A DNA stretch of 64,000 nucleotides from Parascedosporium putredinis (lineage: Eukaryota; Ascomycota; Sordariomycetes; Microascales; Microascaceae). Shown here in pieces: positions 25,101 through 37,224 of this stretch. How positions within the stretch are numbered: position 1 is the stretch's first letter; every line of letters begins with the position of its first letter. The DNA is taken from NCBI GenBank assembly GCA_949357655.1, contig CASHTG010000015.1, positions 3,038,001-3,102,000 of the forward strand, written 5' to 3'. The notes under the pieces are model-generated. The model searched no databases and had not been told where the DNA came from. It saw nothing but the letters and a program-made list of their open reading frames with translations. The translations under genes were made by a program, and so were the position numbers.

Positions 25101-25630
25101 CCCCTTAGGATCCGGCGACCTCCCGTCCAGGCCGGCGGATTACATTCTTCAACCTCCCTGAGTGACACTCTCGAATTGGCAGCCTCAACCCCTCATTTGA
25201 CCGTCAGGCCCATACCCTGTAAGGAGGTGGAAAGCACAGGGGTCCGTCGAGGTGCAATCGACCACTTCATCCAAAGATGAGGCATGAGGAACCGGGGCAT
25301 GCGTAACCTGGTCATTGTACTGTGCCATTGAGAAGGGCATGTTTCACGACGTGCCCAGTGGTGCCCCAGGAGACTCGCTCGACATTGATTTGAGCTCTGC
25401 TAGTGGCCAGCCCAGTCCCTTTCCAGCATGGAATGTTCGACAAATTGGAACCTCCACATGGTTACTACTCTTCACCTTCTCGAGTCCCTGAGTAAGCGCT
25501 TTTTGATAATAACACCAAGTTGATAATGCACTTGAGGGGGTGTAGCTGCGGAAAAGCTCGGCAGTGGAAAAACACGATACTACTTGTGTCTCCGCACACT
25601 CTCGACCACGAGAGATTGATTGTCAACCAT
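22141..25630. other. Long 5' region of the zinc-finger gene, part 2
   Basis: No recognisable gene. It starts with interrupted T tracts (about 22142-22183) and has an (AT)n patch at 24357-24373. None of the open frames on either strand shows a domain. Confidence 0.55.
24357..24373. repeat. (AT)n microsatellite
   Basis: Alternating A and T over about 17 bases. Confidence 0.85.
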
Positions 25631-25633
25631 TTT

Positions 25634-25820
25634 CGGGGAAGAGGGGGACAGAGAAAAAGAAGAAAGGAATATATTACAAGGAAAGAAAAGGGGGAACAGG
25701 GAAAAAGAAGAAAAAAAGAAGAAAAAATCAGACCGAAATATTTCTAGGGGAGGAAATGGAAAAAAGGGAGAGAAGTAAAACTGGGAGGAAAATAGGTGAA
25801 AATGAGTGAGGGGGAAGGTC
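25634..25820. repeat. Long polypurine tract (about 187 bp)
   Basis: The + strand is roughly nine-tenths A/G over this span, with GAAAAAGAAG-like words repeated many times. Such tracts can form triplexes or act as pyrimidine-rich promoter elements when read on the minus strand. There is no sign of coding. The 104-codon minus-strand frame here is only the Phe/Ser-rich shadow of the tract. Confidence 0.75.
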
Positions 25821-26030
25821 AAAGTGTGACGGTGCACACGCAGGCTCACATATCCGCTGCTCGCTTGCGATTCGCCCGCATCTTTCTCGTCCATCGCGCA
25901 CGATCGTGGGGCTAGTGATGTGGGCGGTTTCTTTGGAATTTCGGGGAGTCAAGGCTTCTCATACGACGCAAGCTCAGCGAACCTACCCCCATGTTCGTCC
26001 TCATCAGTCTGCCGCCCCTCCCAAAGCCCA

Positions 26031-26118
26031 AAGAGAGAGAGAGAGAGACAGAGGGGGAAATAGAATATAAAATAAAACTAAAATAATAAAACTAAAAAGA
26101 AAAAAAAAAAAAAAAAAG
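26031..26118. repeat. (GA)n followed by A-rich tract
   Basis: An AGAGAG run at 26031-26048 is followed by an A-rich stretch ending in an uninterrupted A run of about 17-18 near 26100-26117. It is purine-rich on the + strand throughout. Confidence 0.8.
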
Positions 26119-26120
26119 AG

Positions 26121-29100
26121 GGAGTGGCACGAAACTTCCAGAGAGGCCCCCATCCCAACCGCTTATCCTTGGTCATGGAACATTTTCTAAGGAAATCGCA
26201 TGCCTGACTGGCAACAACCCCTGTGGACAATGAGAAATTAACTCACTCGCTCCAAAAGAAGGTCAGAGGGGAGAGTAAAAGCGGGGATATTGTAATTCGT
26301 CGGAACGTGACGGGAGATGACGGAGGTGCACGAGGATGGGTACTAGTGCAAGGCAACGTGCTCATTGGGCTCTGTCCCACTCCCCAAGTCCCATCCGATT
26401 CTCCATTCGCCCCCATTCCTCACGCTAGACCCAACTCCGGTCTCCCGTGTTGCGCGGCCGAGTCGACAAGGACGTCCACAATCATGTCAAGTAAAAATGC
26501 AGCAGACGACGAAAGGGGAGAGCGGCGCGCCCGGGGGTGCGAACCACCCCAAATACAACGGAGAGGGAGAGAGAGAGGGTTGGGTGGGATCAGTGGATGG
26601 GGATGTATAACCGTGGTCTCGGTGGTGGGTGTGTTGTCGGGTACCTGGTTTCGGCGTTTAGACCTTGTGCTCAACATTGTTAAGTCCTGGTCTTGTTCTG
26701 AGATTAATGAATGCACAGCCCAGTAACGTAACTCGTACCACCGGCTCCAAGCCAAGAAAGCCTTACACGCTATTTTAATTCACAAAATCTGCCTTCCACT
26801 GGGCGGAGGACATGTAGCACCGGTCTCCGAAGGCGGGGAGCGCTAGCGGGTGCGGCGCATGCAAATCCGAAACATTTCTTCCCATTCTTGTCGATTCCAA
26901 CCCGAAAATCCGTCCATCATTCTGAGCCGGCCGAGTGAATAGATCTCACAACCACTTGCACACCACTTGCACAAAAGGCAAAGAGGGGGAAGGGGGCCTT
27001 GCTGGTCGAGTCTTGGCCCCCTCGCACGTTTGCCTCCCCCTCCCCACAGCTAGGATCGATAGGGCAGTCCCGATTCTGTACAACGACCAGTTCCAGCCTT
27101 CTTGTCCGCCCTCTCTCCCTCCTTGGCCCCCTTGGAAAGTCCTGCGCCAGGTAAGCTCAGCCTTACGCCTTCCATTCGCATGACGTTTGATGCGTTGATG
27201 TCAGCAGGATCAATCGTGAGGGCGCAGGCGGTCGATTCTTCAAGTTCGCCATCGTGGAACGGCGGACAAGACGAGAAGGCCATTCGATCCACCAGCCTGG
27301 AAAATGTGAACAGTATCATCTCAAGTTCGTAGCGGTCTAAAAATAGCCTTGGGAATTAAAATCAAGTCGCACTGGCGTGGCAGGGTTCCACTAGGCCATC
27401 CATGCCAAAAGCAGATTGCTTTGCAAAAGGTCGTGCTAAGAACTGAGTACAACGAAGAACATTGAAGCCAGTGCACCCTTCTTTGAAGCCAATGACGGTG
27501 ATGCGACGTTGCTATTCCTTGCTATCTCAATCTTCCTCGCCATTTTCCCACAACGCACTCCCTTGCCCTCTCGCGTCTGGCTTGCTTTGGAGGACCAGCC
27601 ACAGAAAGGGGGAGTTTGGGCGAAATTCCACCGATCCATCTATTATGGATCGATTGGGAATCAATGCAAACTCTCCCCATTGAAGTCTCCAAGAATTATT
27701 AAGGACCATGCGCGATTCAACCAGTGTCCCTTCCCTATTACCCAAAAAGGTTTCGGCTCGACAAACATCAAAACAATGATGCAAAAATGTCCCGAAATCC
27801 ATTGCGGTTGCTCAGCTGTTGCGCCTCATCCTCAGCTTACCCTTAGCCTCCCCAATGCAAGCGAATGCGTCTATTCATGCTCCCCAGATGGCCGAGGCTT
27901 CGCCTGCAAAAGCGGTGCCTTTGGCCCACCTCGCCAGGTTGAGAATAGGCGAGCTGTTAGTGCCGTGCTCGATGTGCATCGCATCGTTGACCAGTTGCGC
28001 GCAAAGCGGGCGATGCGACGCCATGGGTCCAACCGTGTCCCACCATGTCCAACAAAGAAGATGTCAACTTCCGTAATTGCGTTTTTGGACCCTGATTGCT
28101 AGCCGGGGGCAGTAGAAGATTATACTGTAACCCTATGGCACCTCTAACCTTTGAGAAGCGGGGGCGAGGGGGGAAATCAATACATCGGGCCATCTCTTTC
28201 CCCTGTTGAAAACTGTTGACGTTCTCTTGAAGGAATTGATTGCCTTGCGAATGTTGGGAGTTCGCGTCGGCCTTGATGCATTCGGAGAAGAGGAGGGTGC
28301 GGGCGAGGAGGCGCAAAGATTCGACCCTGAAGGGAACTTCTGTTTCGGCTCCATTTCCTACACCAGGTTAGAATTGACTACGTCCATGGATCCTAGATGT
28401 ATTGATCCATGGGGGTTGTTTTGACGATGTTGTGTCGTTTTCGTACCAGTTGACATAGTAGAGTTACACTTGCGCACGTGCGACGGCCGCCTGGTATCTC
28501 ACGACCCCCAAATTTTCAAAGCTGGCTTGGCCAAGTCCCTGCATCACTCGGCGTCGATACATGTACTCCATGCCACTTCAGAATCAATCCGAACGCGCTG
28601 TTTTGACGAATACGTGTAACTTTCAATGTTCTAACGTCGGGTCGCAAACTAGGCGAACTCAAGCAGACTCGCATCTCCGCCTATCTCTTCAACATGGATT
28701 CCCTCTCATCGCATTTTCTTCCCGATGTCCCCGGGGGCGTTTGGTCCAAGCTCCATTATCATGCTCCTTTTTCTGCCCACTGCTACTATTAATGCTACAT
28801 GGAGGCGGCAGCGTCACCCCGATGAGTCCGAAATGAACCAGATACTGCATCGAACGTCAGGTTCGAGCAACATCCATGCATCCATTCACTTGATCCAAGC
28901 AGCCATATCAGTATCCCCATCTCTTCATCTGCCGTTGCCGCAAGAAGCCGACAAAGTAACCCGACCTGTCCGCATGCCTGGGCAGTAGCCATCCATGTCC
29001 CCCATGCGTACAACAGAATCGATTTAGCGCCATCGTGCTGCTCAAGAACTTGAACCCCCATTCGCTTGAACCCCTCTTCACTGCGCTCCAGGGACTTTTT

Positions 29101-29450
29101 CAGGGCATGCAAAAATATGGTTTATCTCCCTCCCCTCGCCCTTGCCTGCCCTTGCCTGCCCTTGCCTGCCCTTGCCCGCCCTTTTGGCAGCGGCAGCCGA
29201 ATCCCAGCAAAAGGTAAAAGAGGCAACGGAGAAATTCCCAATCTGGTTCAATCAGCCGCGATCACTTGTCGTTTGGGGTCGTCGAACCCAGAGAACGCTG
29301 GCTCTCGGGTCGCACCGCCCTGCCCTCTATTCTTGTCCTTGTTCAGGGCTATGTATGCCCAGGGGGACTGAGCTGAGCGGGCCGGTGGCACAGCGAAAGG
29401 TGAGGGATTGACGTCTTTCGAACCTCCACTCCATGGTGGAACCCCTCCCG
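26121..29450. other. Long 5' region of the zinc-finger gene, part 3
   Basis: No recognisable gene. A 10-bp tandem repeat lies at 29141-29180. The frame at 27509-28102 (+, 197 codons) is the longest here and lacks any motif I know. Confidence 0.55.
29141..29180. repeat. 10-bp tandem repeat, four units
   Basis: Three exact copies of CTTGCCTGCC are followed by CTTGCCCGCC. Confidence 0.9.
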
Positions 29451-29451
29451 T

Positions 29452-29530
29452 GAAAAAGAAAGAAAAAGAAGAAAAGAAAAAGAGAAACAAAACAAAAAAA
29501 AAAAGAAAAAGAAAACAAAAAGCAAAGATG
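29452..29530. repeat. Polypurine (A-rich) tract
   Basis: About 80 bases are almost wholly A and G, with a few C, on the + strand. This is the second of the large purine tracts in this region. Confidence 0.75.
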
Positions 29531-32500
29531 GGGCGGGCGGGCGATGGCGGAAACGCGTTCCATTGGGTCGTTCTGACAAAAGAATTCGTCAGAGAAACAT
29601 GGATCCATCCATCAATGACCATGGCCTGGCCTCGATGTTCTCTTGTCTTCCGCTCCCATCACATCACTCAAAATTATGGATGCTCAAAGTCAAGAGACAC
29701 GGCTGTGGTCTGCAGGCCACGAGCGCACCCTTTGTTTGGCCTTGACCTGGACCAGCCATTTCGAATTCAGGATCGACCAGCCCGGGATCAAGTACCCTTG
29801 CCATGGATGACATGACGGAACGCGCCAAACGCAGAGAGGCGGTCGGTCTGAGGACTGCAATTTCCCAAACAGTTCATCTCCTCCGAAAGCCCCTAATCAT
29901 CATTCGCCCGCTCCGACCGACAGTTGGGAGCTCGAGGCTCTGCAGGGTTAAGCCCGGCTTCTTTGCCGGCTGCAAACTTCGAACAGGCGTAGATCCTCCA
30001 CTTTTTTTCTTCTTCTTCTCCTTCTCGATTTTCCCTAATGGTAATAGGCCCCTCTCGAATGTGGCTCTTTTCTAGTGTAGTGTAGTGCAATCCCCATTCC
30101 CTCCATGATGCCACACGCAATTGTGAGGAGCTTCCCCCTTCCCTTCCCAGGCGAACCAGAGTTTCTGACCGACATGAGGCTCCACGCGAGCCCATTGGGC
30201 CAGGACCAAGAAATTTTGATGCCCGCCAGGCCCCCTGTCGTGAAGCACCGACTGATTGGGCATCTGCCCCTCCCTTCCAACCCATCACGATCGTCGATTG
30301 GTTCAATTAGACGCCGAAAGTGGGGGTTACACGCCCACATCTGCTCCCGTCCAAGGCGACAATGACTTCAATTGATCTCGAGGCTTCCGGTGGATCTTTT
30401 CGGATCTGCCAACTCAACACGATTCTTGGGGCTCGTCGCTCTCTTCCTCATCAAGGTTTATAACCCTAGGGGTTACGGGCGTAATGAGAGAATTTCCCCT
30501 ACAAGGTGGACCCTTTTCCTCCCCTCTTCTTGTTCCTCTTGCCGTTATTGTCCAAAGGGGAGGGGTCGTGATAAAGGGATCAACCGATGACTGTCGGTCT
30601 AGAATGTGGCACAAGTTCTTCTTCAGTGCTGCCGATAGCCCGAAGCTCCGTGTGGAGACAACTGGAGTCTTAAAGCAATAGACCCGCTAGTCTCTCGGCT
30701 CCGCACTTTCCGGGAGGGAAAAAGAAATAATGTGTGTTTGTTCGCAAGAGACGTGGCGGCGTAGTTTTCAACTTGGAAGCTGAAAAAAGGGAAAAAAAGA
30801 AGAAGAATAAGGCTGAAGACCAGGCAGAGGATATCAGTCCGCGGACGACCACAACTTCCAAGCGTTGACCATCTTAGCTCCCTTTTCCTTTTAGCCTTGG
30901 CTCATTGTATATGTCTTTCCGACATCATCTCCGTAATCTCCGTAGTGGCATCTATCTAATATCTTCTTGTCCTTTCCCACCTTGTAAGTGACCCTACACG
31001 TATTGACCACGCAAGCATCTTCGGAGATAAAGGAAACATCTTTGGGCGTGTTGACAGTACACGTAGCTAAGACGAGTTGTAATGTTTGCCGGTTTCCCTT
31101 CATACCTTCCCTATACAGTCGACCTCTCTAAAATTAACACGTATATGCAAAGTCTACCCTATATCTTACCTGTAAATCCTGCATCGAAATGCGCAGTCAG
31201 TTGGTGTTCTTTTTTGAACGGAACAAAAACCACCTCCTCCTCCCTTGTGTGCTATTCTAGGCCTATCCTTCTTGCCACTAGTCGATGATCGTTATTTAGG
31301 ATTCTTATCCCAAGGACGTGACAGGATAGATTGGGGTTCGCTCCCGGCTCTCCAGCCTCAATCCTCATCTATGTTTGGGGCAAAGGAGAGCTAGCGTAAC
31401 CGATTCGGCTACCAGAGCCACTCTGGGAGTTTGGCCACATCACTCGGTCCTTCCACCGACGCGATGGAGACGATGTGCGCATAATGGCTATGAAGCTGAT
31501 AAAAGCTACCGGGAATCGTGCGGGTGTGTGTGTATGACTTTCTTTTCCTGTTGATGCAAGACCGACAAGCGTCGCCATCACAGCCATGCATGGATTCCCG
31601 ACTACGATTGGCGATGTTGAGCATTTTACCGTGATCCAACCCCGTTGGATATTGGCTCCATCTCGCGCCAGCTCCGCCCCCCTTTCCCCTCCTGCCAATC
31701 CATGCATGAGTCTGTTGGCACCTCTCTGAGATGCGTATGGCTGCCCTGATCCTTCCGAGCATCGAGCATCAAAGGCTCCCGCCAAGAGAGAGCTTATTCG
31801 CCCGTTTTCCCACCGCCTCGCCATGGTGGAGGTTTGAAAAAGCAGGAATAGAAGGAGACGGAAATGAAGATGCCCACCACTATCTCTTCCCAGCGAGTCG
31901 GGCTTGGTCGCGGGGGCGGGTGGCCGTGGCCTTCTCGACCCCAAGCGCCCACTTGGGAAAAACCCCCTGTGCCGCACGTCGACATGCACGAAACGGCCAT
32001 TTGTTGTAGGCCACCTTGGAGGTAGCTACCCGCCAAGGCATCCTTGATGGCTTCTGGGATACCGTACAAGCGGTTTTCACGGGGTGTGGTGTGGCCTGGC
32101 CTTGCGACCCAGAATGTTCCCCGGCGGGTGTAAGCTCAGCTCTCAGAGGACTGAAAGGCAATGGATCTATCTACCAATCCAATACGCATGTGGGAAGACA
32201 CAACGATGGCCGCGAAATTATGCGGCCTCGGGCCCCGGGCCCCAGAGAAGTGATAGAAGAGGGGTAGGAAACCCACAGCTTTCTGCCACGCTTGGGTTCA
32301 GCCAGCCTACCAGATATCATCACGTACAAGCCTTGCGCCAGTCCCTTGGTTTTCGGCTCCCGGGGCTTGCAAACGCTCGAGCGGGCTGGAATGTTGGTGG
32401 GAAATGCTAAAAATGAGTGGGGGAGAGCGGGACCCGAGCTCTGGAGGGGCTACTCCGTGGACTCGGCATCGTCGGCGCTTCTAAACACCATCGTCGCTGG

Positions 32501-34223
32501 TTTTATTTTCTTGTCGATGCAAGAAAAGAAAGCAGCCGAGACTTTGATGGACGGAGAAGCATCAATATCAAGATGTTCGGCCCGGAGCCGAATGAGGCGC
32601 GACAGTTTGAGCAGCTCCTTCACCTTCCCCACCAAATTTAGCGAGGCAGACTAGTGCCCCGGTCTTCTACTTCCCACCCCGCTGAAAATGGCGACGGAGG
32701 GGCGGAGTAGAGCCTGTTTTGGGAGGCGTAGGGCCTGGCGCTCATTGTGGCTTTGGAGACAAGAGGAAGGATCATCAGGGTTTCCCACAGAATAGTTTCC
32801 CCCCTCGCCCACCTCAGAGTACATTATGGCGCTAGGGCGCTTACTAGTTTGGTGGCCTGGCCAGCCTCCAAGGGAAAAAATGGGAGGGGGCGTGGAACTT
32901 GCTATTAGAGGATACGCACTTGGCGTCAGGCCAATTGCAGGGAAGTCAAAAGTCGTGCTTTTTGCGGACTGGAGCCAGCTTATCCAGGTTCCCACTACCC
33001 ATTTCCCCACTAGTGAGGGTGAGCAGAACAACGAAAGTGGTGGCTGACGCCTTTTTCTTTTCCTTCTTCTTTCGCCTTTATTTTAGCCCGGCTGAGCTAT
33101 GAGATCATCGGCGAGAACGCTTTCTCAGAAGGCGTTTGCACTAGTCCGTCTAGCGGCGTATAGAGACCAACGCTTGCTTCTCCGGAGCATGCTGCCTCTT
33201 GGGGGTGGGAAAGAGGCGGGGGAAGTTGTCTGGCCCGTAAAACCGTAACTGCCGAGCAAAATGGGCTTGAGAATGACGGGGTCGGCCTAATTCAACCCCG
33301 TTCGCGATTCGCGGGCTTTTGGGCAAGAACGAAAAAAAAAAAAAAAAGGGCAGCCAGGCCAAACCAGCCCAAGCCCCAAGCTCCAGACTTCGTAATTTGT
33401 CAAACGAACAAGTGAGGAAAGAAGCTGCCGTTCGAGGTCCGTGAGTCTCGTAGGCCGCGTGGGCTTCTCGCGACGGAGCATGGATCGGCATCACCGGAGG
33501 AGAGATTAGAGATTAATAATTGCTAGACTCTACGGGCCAAGACATTTTAGTATGAATGTACTTGACATTACAGGAGGAGATGGGATGTGAGCAGAGGGAG
33601 GAAGATGAAAACTAAAAACTAACAAAAAAGAACGGGGAAGGAGGAAAAGGGAAAGAGGGAAAAAAGGGGGAAGACATGCGATGCTGACCCTGTCGTCTCT
33701 ATGTCCTCAAGGTAAGGCGACGATATCACAAATTCCACCTACAACCCCCGTAAAAGCACCAAGGAGAAGAGAGCCAGGGAAAAGGGTAGAAAGAGGCTAG
33801 GGAACCTAACGAGAAGCCAATACTACTGTGGACGAAGATGAGACGGGTAGGCATGATGCTTTGCGCGATTTCATGGGGCCCAAGGGCCAAAGGACAGGGA
33901 ACCCCCGATAAATTCAAAAGGGGAGGCGAGAGGGACAACGACAGGAAGTTGGAGTGATCACTCGAGAAGCCGGAAGATGAAAGAAAGGTGGTATCAAAGG
34001 CCCTTTGGGCACCAGTAGTTTGCAAGATGAGAGTATTTCATGTCCCAGTAAACCGTGTGTACCCTTCGCCGTATATCCCATCATCCATAGTTTACTCCTA
34101 TTTGACCTGTATGCCGAACGCTGTACTCATATAGCTGAGGTGGAACGATAGAAGAAAGGAAAAACAAAACGTGGAAAAAATAAAAGGAAAACGAATAATG
34201 AGACGAGATAGCCTGCTTTCAAT
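29531..34223. other. Long 5' region of the zinc-finger gene, part 4, up to the F-box gene
   Basis: No recognisable gene. A purine-rich tract lies at about 33572-33676. The end next to 34224 should contain the 3' UTR of the F-box gene. The 206-codon minus-strand frame at 31369-31989 has no motif and is Arg/Ser-rich, like chance frames. Confidence 0.55.
33572..33676. repeat. Polypurine tract (about 105 bp)
   Basis: The + strand is mainly A and G with GGAAAAGGGAAAGAGGG-like words. There is no coding signal. Confidence 0.7.
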
Positions 34224-37200
34224 CTAAAGCTTGGCATGTCGCGCTTTAAAGATGGCAACCTCGTCAAAGAACAATATTTCCCTTGCTCGGTACTCGCACT
34301 TGGGTAGCATGAGATCGAAATCTTTGAGTGACTCCACATCCGAATCTTCGATTGCAGAGGTCTCGGACTCCGTCTCATCACTGACCAGGTTAGCGACAAC
34401 CATGTTACCAATGTCGGTTTCCTCCGCTGTATGGACCGAGGCCTGGCTCGCTGTGTCGTCGTCGTCGCTGCTGGACGAGGATATGTCACTACCTTGGGTG
34501 TGGCTCACTGATGAGCTGGCTGAACCACGTCTAGCTCTCCGAGCTCTTGAACGAGGCTCGGCTTCGTAGATCTCGAAGCACTTGGAGCAGAGGCCGACGT
34601 AGCAGAGCTCGATTTCGGGCCGGAGCGTTACAATGTCCACGATTTGGAGAGCCAACTCTTTTACCTCCGAGTTATGACCTTCTCTATCGGGAGGGGCCAT
34701 GTTGGGTATGTTCAGAGACCTTAGTTGAGGAATGTTTGGCAGTCTCTGGAGGAAGGTGTGCTGGAGATGTAGAATAGGGAGAGAGAAAACCCTCATCGTT
34801 AGCCTACCTTGATCCCAACCCAACGGAGTGCGAGGGTCATTCCAAGAAGACGGAAGGGTAAAATAAAAGGACAAGGGAAGAGGGTTAGAACTCACCCAGT
34901 CACGATAGTATAACGCAATAGAAAGCTCTGTCAATTTTGACATCTTCCCGCTCGTCATGTAGAGGACCATGTCGGATGTCGGGGCCCAGGCACGCCAGCG
35001 CAAGGGGCTTAGGCCCGTGTTATTCCGGCCTCGCTTCTCGGAGCTGTCGAGAAGCAGCTTGCGGAGACTGCTACGATGCCTGACAATGACCGACTTGAAA
35101 ATTTGGTCCACGGGGACACTTGGGGCTGGTGATTGGCGGCGGTCATGGAGGAAAAACACCTCGAGGGAGTTTGGAGCCAAGGTTTCCTTTATAAAACTGA
35201 TCAAGGCCGTAGAAGCTTGATCTGTGTGGATGTGCTTCAAGGCGAGGGAATAGTGGAGGGCGCTCGTCTGACCTGGCTTGCTCGTGGTAGAAGCGGTCGG
35301 GCTTGTCGGGCCTGACGTAGGCGCAAACTGGCGCTTCAGGACCTTCCACAGGCTTTCGTGGTACGGGCAATCGAGAAGGGTCAAGGTTGTCAAGGTCGTC
35401 CAGTCAAGAGCTTTGGTGCATACCTGCATCGAGAGGGGACACGCTCGAGCTCGAGAGTTCGTAGCCTGAGTTTCCCTTCAAACTTGCGGAACGCGCTTTC
35501 GCCGAATTGCGTTCCAGCGGAGTCGGCTGGCGACTGTCGTGGAGGGACGTCGGGCTGGCGGCATCGGTCCGGGGAGATGGAGCGTCCGTTGTCTCGAGTG
35601 GGCACGATGCTGCCGGCCGATGTCAGCACATTATTCCGGGCCCACGGGCGTGTGACTTCGACGTACGAGACAGCAGCCACCTCCGCCTGAGAGGCATTTT
35701 GTGTCGTTGATGGTTCGTCATGTACGTCGGCTTTGGAGGGGCTGGTGCGACGAATATCGTAAATCCTCCCAAATAAGACGCCGAGCACACCGCCCAAGCG
35801 ACGTTCTCCAAGCATGCTCGCCCCAAACCAGTGGGCGTCGTGGTCTACCTGTCGCAGGTCGGACCCATCCCAAGCCTTCACAAAGTCGAGCTGGACGACG
35901 TGAGAGTTGATACCAACGCGAAGCTCCTGAAGTCGGGACCTAGACCGCTCAATTAGGGTTGACATCTCCTCGAGGTAGGCGAGCTGGTCGATCTCAAGGA
36001 CTGTGAGGCTTCTCAAAGGGGGCAGGACACTGAAGGTCGGGTACTCCAACCGACAGTCGCCATAACCTATGGTAGTAGAGGGGCGCGGCGACTCTTCCGC
36101 GCTCGAGGGGAGGAGAATGCCGATGGGAGTCAAGGTGGCTGACGGTGGAATCACGGTCTGGGCCGGTTCAACATAGTCGGCGATTGTGGTGTCGCGATAG
36201 CTATCGTGCCACCGCACCCAGACCTTTTCGAGCTTACACTCGCCGCTGGGTGATTTGTCTTGATGAGATCCTAGCGCGAGGAAGATATCAGACAGCACGC
36301 CGGTAGGCATGTCCCAAACAAAAGTTTCCAAATTGATCATCTTTTCAATGGCAAGGGCAACAAGAGTACCCAGCATTTTACCGCTTTCTTTGGAAATCAA
36401 GTACTCTGCGACCCACTCGGAAGGCCCATTCCCGAGGGAGAATTTTCGAGTATACTCAGCATAGGTATTCTGCCGAAGCTGGCGCACAACCTCCACGGGG
36501 GCCGAGGAGTCGGGCGCCGCAGATGGGCACGGCGGGCAAAGGAGCTTCCGAGACATAGAGTAGAGAGGCCGTAGGTGAGAGCGTCAACGCTCTTCGATTC
36601 GGCGGCTACGGCATCGGAATCGGGCCATACTATATCGAATCTGGAGTAAATCTGGGGCACGGCTAAGCTATATAGAGTGGAGTTTGTCAGAGCTAGCGAT
36701 GTGAGGTCATTCGTGTGGGTTATCTAAAGCCAAGGCCGGGGGTTCAAGACAAACAGAACCCATGACGGTTAGCAATTAACGAAAACTGGCTTCCCGCGAT
36801 TGGGGAGAAGGCGCGAATAAGGGACCAAGAGGCGGCAAAGCCTACGGGGATATTTGAGGAGGGACACTGGCATGTATTGACACGGGAACCGGGGGTGGTT
36901 GAGACAACTTGGGCCCATAGATTTCGTACCTCGTGAACAACAAGACGGAGGATATCGACGGGTAGCTCAAGCAAGGTGAGCTGGCCGCTGCGCTCGGCCA
37001 AGGCTTTGCCGACGACTTCTTTGCCCTTGAGTAGCTTTTCCGCAACCTGCTTCGGGGCGGTCTCGGGGCGGCTGGACAGGGGAGGGGGGTTGAGCAGGGT
37101 TGGGAGACGGGCTCTCTTCGGACAGCACGTGGGAGCTTTGTAGCTGGGGGTCAGAGGCCGTCGCAGAGGAATTCGCATCGTTGGGGACATCGGCGGACGC

Positions 37201-37224
37201 CATGTCGAGTGGCGGTTTGGTCAT
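34224..37224 (-). CDS. F-box/leucine-rich protein, three exons (three one-base frame breaks)
   Basis: A probable substrate adaptor of an SCF ubiquitin ligase, about 880 residues. The exons are 37224 (or 37203)-36930, 36723-34896 and 34760-34224. The F-box spans the first intron: LTLLELPVDILRLVVHE joins ITHTNDLTSLALTNSTLYSL, a typical Skp1-binding helix pattern. After it come leucine-rich segments such as LRSLTVLEIDQLAYLEEM and LTTLTLLDC. The C-terminus is acidic and Ser/Asp-rich (SDISSSSSDDDD), followed by a conserved-looking tail ending in LILPK-type sequence and RHAKL. Two ATGs seven codons apart are possible starts. Frame changes: one base too many in the C6 run at 37084-37089, and one too few near 36497-36501 and at 35434-35437. 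The target is unknown. Introns are placed by GT-AG and reading frame only. Confidence 0.82.

Noticed and set aside
31369..31989. 206-codon minus-strand frame
   Set aside because: It has no motif, its composition looks like chance, and no related exon lies nearby.
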